From Bog-159 sp035499555 (lineage in GTDB: Bacteria > Acidobacteriota > Terriglobia > Bryobacterales > Bryobacteraceae), in the NCBI GenBank assembly GCA_035499555.1, contig DATJYO010000063.1:1-64000 (forward strand): a stretch of DNA of 64,000 nucleotides, written 5' to 3'. Made by a program: the position numbers and the translations under genes. The notes under the pieces were generated by a model that worked only from the letters and a program-made list of their open reading frames with translations, was not told the origin of the DNA and did no database searches. Positions 61,082 through 64,000 of the stretch are shown here, in pieces; the first letter of the stretch is position 1; each line of letters opens with the position of its first letter.

Positions 61082-61586
61082 GAGTTTCCTCCGTTGCCAC
61101 TTTTTTCTTCAGATAGGGAATCAGGCCGCCGGCCTCGAGTAATTCGATCGCGCGCGGGTCCAGCGCCGCCGCGTTGAACGTTCGCCCCTGCGTCAGATTC
61201 CGGATGCGTCCAGCTTCCAGGTCGATGGCCAGCTCATCGCCCTCGGCGGCTTCCACCTGCGCCACGATAGCCGGCAGGCCCAAGTTGATCGCGTTGCGGT
61301 AAAAAATACGGGCGAACGACACGGCGATCACCGCGCCAACCCCGGCGTACTTCACCGCGGCTGCCGCCTGCTCCCGGCTGGAGCCGCATCCGAAGTTGCG
61401 GCCGGCCACGATGATATCGCCCGGCTGGATGCGCGCGCGAATCTCGGGGTAGGCCAGTTCGAACAGGTGTTCGGCGGTCTTGTCGCGGTCGGTGATGTTC
61501 AGATAGCGGCCGGGGTAAATCACATCCGTGTCGATGTTCTCCGGCAGCGCGGCGGCCACGCGGCCCTGCAAGATCAGTCTCGTCAT
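61053..61586 (-). CDS. leuD: LeuD-type aconitase small subunit
   Basis: A 177-residue swivel domain of a two-subunit aconitase, ATG at 61586, overlapping the large subunit stop by four bases. It shows PENIDTDVIYPGRYLNITDRDKTAEHLFE, GDIIVAGRNFGCGSSREQAAAAVKYAGVGAVIAVSFARIFYRNAINLGLPAI. This is the archaeal/short LeuD architecture. The YLNITD segment is in the loop that helps set substrate choice in this family, so isopropylmalate isomerase activity is plausible but not certain. Its end overlaps the dehydrogenase start by 29 bases. Confidence 0.82.
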   Translation of the reverse strand: MTRLILQGRVAAALPENIDTDVIYPGRYLNITDRDKTAEHLFELAYPEIRARIQPGDIIVAGRNFGCGSSREQAAAAVKYAGVGAVIAVSFARIFYRNAINLGLPAIVAQVEAAEGDELAIDLEAGRIRNLTQGRTFNAAALDPRAIELLEAGGLIPYLKKKVATEETHVPHSLVTR

Positions 61587-62881
61587 GACACGACCTCCTT
61601 GGGATGCACGATGTGGCCGGCCACGGCGGAGGCGGCCACCACCGCCGGCGAAGCCAGGTACACCTGCGAGTCCTTGCTGCCCATGCGTCCGATGAAGTTG
61701 CGATTCGTGCTGGAAATGCAGACCTCGCCGGCGGCCAGGATGCCCTGGTGCACGCCCACGCAAGGGCCGCAGCCTGGCGGATTCACAATGGCGCCGGCGC
61801 CTACCAGCGTCTCCAGGTAACCCATACGCAGGGCTTCGAGATAGACCTGCTGCGACGCGGGGATAATGAGCAGACGCGTGTGCGGGTGTACGTGGCGGCC
61901 GGTCAGGACATACGCGGCCATCTCCAGGTCCTCCAGCCGGCCGTTGGTGCAGCTTCCCAGCACCGCCTGGTTGACTGCCACGTGACCCACGGCGGAGACC
62001 GGCTTCACGTTATCGACGGTGTGCGGGCAGGCGATCTGCGGTTCCCGCAAAACCTCGGCCGCATTGAACCGCAGCACGTGCGCGTATTGGGCGCCGGGGT
62101 CTGGCCGCCAGGCGGCATAGCGGGTGACATCCGTGTGGACGTGCCGGTGCAGATAAGCCAGCAACTGGTCGTCGACCGGCGTGAAGGCAACTTTGGCGCC
62201 CATCTCCATGGACAGGTTGGCGAGCACCATGCGGGACGCCACGGTCATGTGCCGGATGGCCGGGCCATCGAACTCGACAGCCTGATAGTCGGCTCCGTCG
62301 CTGCGCAGTTGGCCGATGATGTACAGGATCAGGTCCTTGGCGGACACCCATTGCGGCAGGGCGCCCGAGACTTCGATCCGCACGGTGGCCGGTACCTTGA
62401 ACCACAGCTTGCCTTCCGTCCACACGCCGGCCATTTCGGTGGCGCCGATACCGGTGGCGAATGCGCCGAAAGCGCCGTGGGTGGTGGTGTGGGAATCGGT
62501 GCCGACTACCACCATGCCGGGCAGCACGTGGCCGTTCTCCGCCAGCACCTGGTGACAGATGCCGCCGCGGCCCACATCATAGAAGTGGCGGATGCCCTGC
62601 GCGGCGACAAATTCGCGGATGGCCTTGTGGGTGGTGGCGGTCTTCTCGGATTCGGCGGGGATGCGGTGATCCAGGATGATGACGATGCGCTCGGGATCCC
62701 AGACGCGGGCGACGCCGATTTCGCGGAAGCTCTTGCGCACCAGGTCGGCGTTCTCGTGCGACAGGGCGAGATCGATGGAAGCCACCACAACCTCATCGGG
62801 CGATACCGATTTGCGCCCGCAGGCGCGAGCCAGGATCTTCTCGGCCATGGTCATGGGAGGGACGGCATCAGCATGTGGCAT
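61583..62881 (-). CDS. leuC: LeuC-type aconitase large subunit
   Basis: A 432-residue aconitase-fold protein, ATG 62881 with GGGAGG upstream. Cluster-binding cysteines are present: GSCTNGRLEDL and the NPPGCGPCVGVHQG pair, together with GTDSHTTTHGAFGAFATGIGATEMAGV and STNRNFIGRMGSKDSQVYLASPAVVAAS. It is the large subunit of a 3-isopropylmalate/homoaconitate/dimethylmaleate hydratase-like enzyme; leuA and leuB in this window have no closer partners, so leucine synthesis is one likely job. The linked lyase and second dehydrogenase suggest another. Confidence 0.85.
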   Translation of the reverse strand: MPHADAVPPMTMAEKILARACGRKSVSPDEVVVASIDLALSHENADLVRKSFREIGVARVWDPERIVIILDHRIPAESEKTATTHKAIREFVAAQGIRHFYDVGRGGICHQVLAENGHVLPGMVVVGTDSHTTTHGAFGAFATGIGATEMAGVWTEGKLWFKVPATVRIEVSGALPQWVSAKDLILYIIGQLRSDGADYQAVEFDGPAIRHMTVASRMVLANLSMEMGAKVAFTPVDDQLLAYLHRHVHTDVTRYAAWRPDPGAQYAHVLRFNAAEVLREPQIACPHTVDNVKPVSAVGHVAVNQAVLGSCTNGRLEDLEMAAYVLTGRHVHPHTRLLIIPASQQVYLEALRMGYLETLVGAGAIVNPPGCGPCVGVHQGILAAGEVCISSTNRNFIGRMGSKDSQVYLASPAVVAASAVAGHIVHPKEVVS

Positions 62882-63791
62882 ACTTGGCCTCCCGCACGGA
62901 TTCGGGCAGATACTCGTCTTCCAGGCGCCGGTAATCGTTCAACCCGACAAACGCAGTGTACTCGCGGAAGCTCGACAGCCAATGGGTCTGGCCTTCCAGG
63001 ATGCCGGTGGGCGAGGCGTGCAGCGCTGCGAAGAACTCGCGCAGGGCGCGATGCGCCACCATGATGGACGCCACCGGAATGCTTACGCGGGCGACACCCA
63101 TGCGGGCCAACTCGGGAATGGGGATGAGTTCCGTCTTCACCCCGGTAACGGCGTCCATCAAATTGACCGACAGCAGGCCGTGCACCTCGTTTACGGCGCG
63201 CTCGATATCGGCGCGCGTGCGGATGCCGTCAATGAAAGCCAGGTCAGCACCGCAATCGAGATACAGGTTGCAGCGCTGAATGGCGGTGCTCAGGCCGTAA
63301 ACGGCGCAGGCGTCGGTGCGGGCATTAATCACCAGCGCGGAGCCGGCACGGTCGCGGACGGCGGCCATGGCGCGGACCTTGCCCGCCATCTCGTCGGCGT
63401 CGATCACCTGCTTGCCTTCCATATGGCCGCACCGCTTGGGAAATACCTGGTCTTCGATATTGACCCCGGCGACGCCCATGGCGATAAGGCGTTCGGTGAC
63501 GTCGGCGGCGTTCAGGGCGTTGCCGCCGCCGGTATCGATGTCGGCCATCACGGGGATGTTTACGGCGCGCGCTATACGCCAGGTCTGGTCCAGGACGTCT
63601 TTCATCTCCACCAACCCGACATCGGGCTTGGCGAGCAGGCTGCCGGCCAGGCCAAAGCCGCTGACCTGGATGGCCTCAAAGCCGGCGGATTCGATCACGC
63701 GGGCGCTCAGGGCGTCGTGGCAACCGGGCACGACGAGCGCCTCGCGGCGGGAGAGTTTTTCACGCAGAACGGATGCAAGATCGGGCGGCAT
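62868..63791 (-). CDS. Isocitrate lyase/PEP mutase family lyase
   Basis: A 307-residue TIM barrel with AGGAGG before ATG 63791. Key parts are VVPGCHDALSARVIESAGFEAIQVSGFGLAGSLLAKPDVGLV, the metal-binding VMADIDTGGGNALNAADV, and VNIEDQVFPKRCGHMEGKQVI with the KRCGH motif whose Cys is the catalytic acid in methylisocitrate lyase and 2,3-dimethylmalate lyase, then ARTDACAVYGLSTAIQRC. PEP mutase lacks this Cys, so a C-C bond lyase is favoured. It overlaps leuC by 14 bases, so the two are co-translated. Confidence 0.85.
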   Translation of the reverse strand: MPPDLASVLREKLSRREALVVPGCHDALSARVIESAGFEAIQVSGFGLAGSLLAKPDVGLVEMKDVLDQTWRIARAVNIPVMADIDTGGGNALNAADVTERLIAMGVAGVNIEDQVFPKRCGHMEGKQVIDADEMAGKVRAMAAVRDRAGSALVINARTDACAVYGLSTAIQRCNLYLDCGADLAFIDGIRTRADIERAVNEVHGLLSVNLMDAVTGVKTELIPIPELARMGVARVSIPVASIMVAHRALREFFAALHASPTGILEGQTHWLSSFREYTAFVGLNDYRRLEDEYLPESVREAKYATC

Positions 63792-63856
63792 GCGGCCTCC
63801 TGACCGATATAGTACACGGTTTCGGAGCCGGGCATCCGAAACAGGAGCCGCGGCCC

Positions 63857-64000
63857 TCAGAGTACCGCGGTTTCCTCGAGCATGCGCCCGTCGGCGAAGC
63901 GCTGCAGATTGAGATCGCGGGCGTCCAGCAGGCTGGTGCTGCCGTGCAGGATCAGGTCCGCGGTGATGCGTCCGGTAGCCGGGGAGTGCATCACCCCATG
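63857..64000 (-). CDS. FAD-dependent oxidoreductase (DAO family), C-terminal part
   Basis: A minus-strand frame from base 64000 to the TGA at 63857, 47 residues, cut by the window edge. The sequence HGVMHSPATGRITADLIL, followed by LQRFADGRMLEE, is the C-terminal FAD-site signature of D-amino-acid/sarcosine oxidase-like proteins (the GHG...P..G pattern and a final RF helix). Most of the protein lies right of the window. It precedes the lyase gene with a 65-base gap and may be in the same operon. Confidence 0.75.
   Translation of the reverse strand, partial: HGVMHSPATGRITADLILHGSTSLLDARDLNLQRFADGRMLEETAVL

Overview
The window is a GC-rich, densely packed bacterial chromosome segment. The gene style points to an acidobacterium of the Solibacter/Bryobacter type; this is inference from gene content, not a phylogenetic test. 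Supporting traits are Tat-exported Gfo/Idh/MocA oxidoreductases and sugar isomerases, POTRA-only and FG-GAP secreted proteins, a fused E1 alpha/beta dehydrogenase, many membrane proteins of unknown role, and a nuo operon with subunit H last. No rRNA, CRISPR array or intact mobile element is present. There is one tRNA, tRNA-Glu(CTC).

Layout. 1-228 is the tail of a CheB methylesterase. 264-4530 is a scarred accessory segment: a DUF433 protein, a TonB/Sel1 secreted protein, a POTRA-only protein, a GIY-YIG (T5orf172) protein, the C-terminal stump of a tyrosine recombinase with its terminator, tRNA-Glu, and a broken ISKra4-like transposase. 4545-13436 holds a Tat-exported oxidoreductase, a glycosyltransferase run (two GT2, DUF2304, a TMTC-like membrane/TPR protein, a GT4), an ECF sigma factor operon and a sugar isomerase. 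13474-21791 on the minus strand holds fused E1 dehydrogenase, a spermidine-synthase-like membrane protein, an MFS transporter, and leuA-leuB; a LysR gene diverges from leuA. 22862-26356 codes for a seven-repeat FG-GAP protein, a phosphodiesterase and an MGDG-synthase-like glycosyltransferase. 26340-30978 is a minus-strand run: rpe, bamD-like, response regulator, yajQ, a small secreted protein and rsmB.

31070-36844 holds a Memo-family protein with an N-terminal extension, a sugar isomerase, a membrane protein, an EEP phosphatase and a PhoR-like kinase. 37044-44731 is a phosphate uptake block: two outer-membrane porins, pstSCAB and phoU. Just after it lies a near-consensus sigma-54 promoter followed about 30 bases later by a long hairpin and a T-rich tract, with no gene between, which looks like an unannotated small RNA. 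45272-54723 is respiratory complex I as nuoCDIJKLMNH; nuoA, B, E, F and G are not in the window, and NuoL has a histidine-rich insert.

54769-64000 ends with a hypothetical membrane protein and a long minus-strand cluster: FAD oxidoreductase (partial), an isocitrate-lyase/PEP-mutase family lyase, LeuC- and LeuD-type aconitases, an isocitrate/isopropylmalate dehydrogenase, L-rhamnose isomerase, alpha-L-rhamnosidase and an NmrA-like SDR. The aconitase-type pair may finish the leucine pathway begun by leuA-leuB, or may belong to a separate organic-acid pathway with the lyase; the sequence alone does not decide this.
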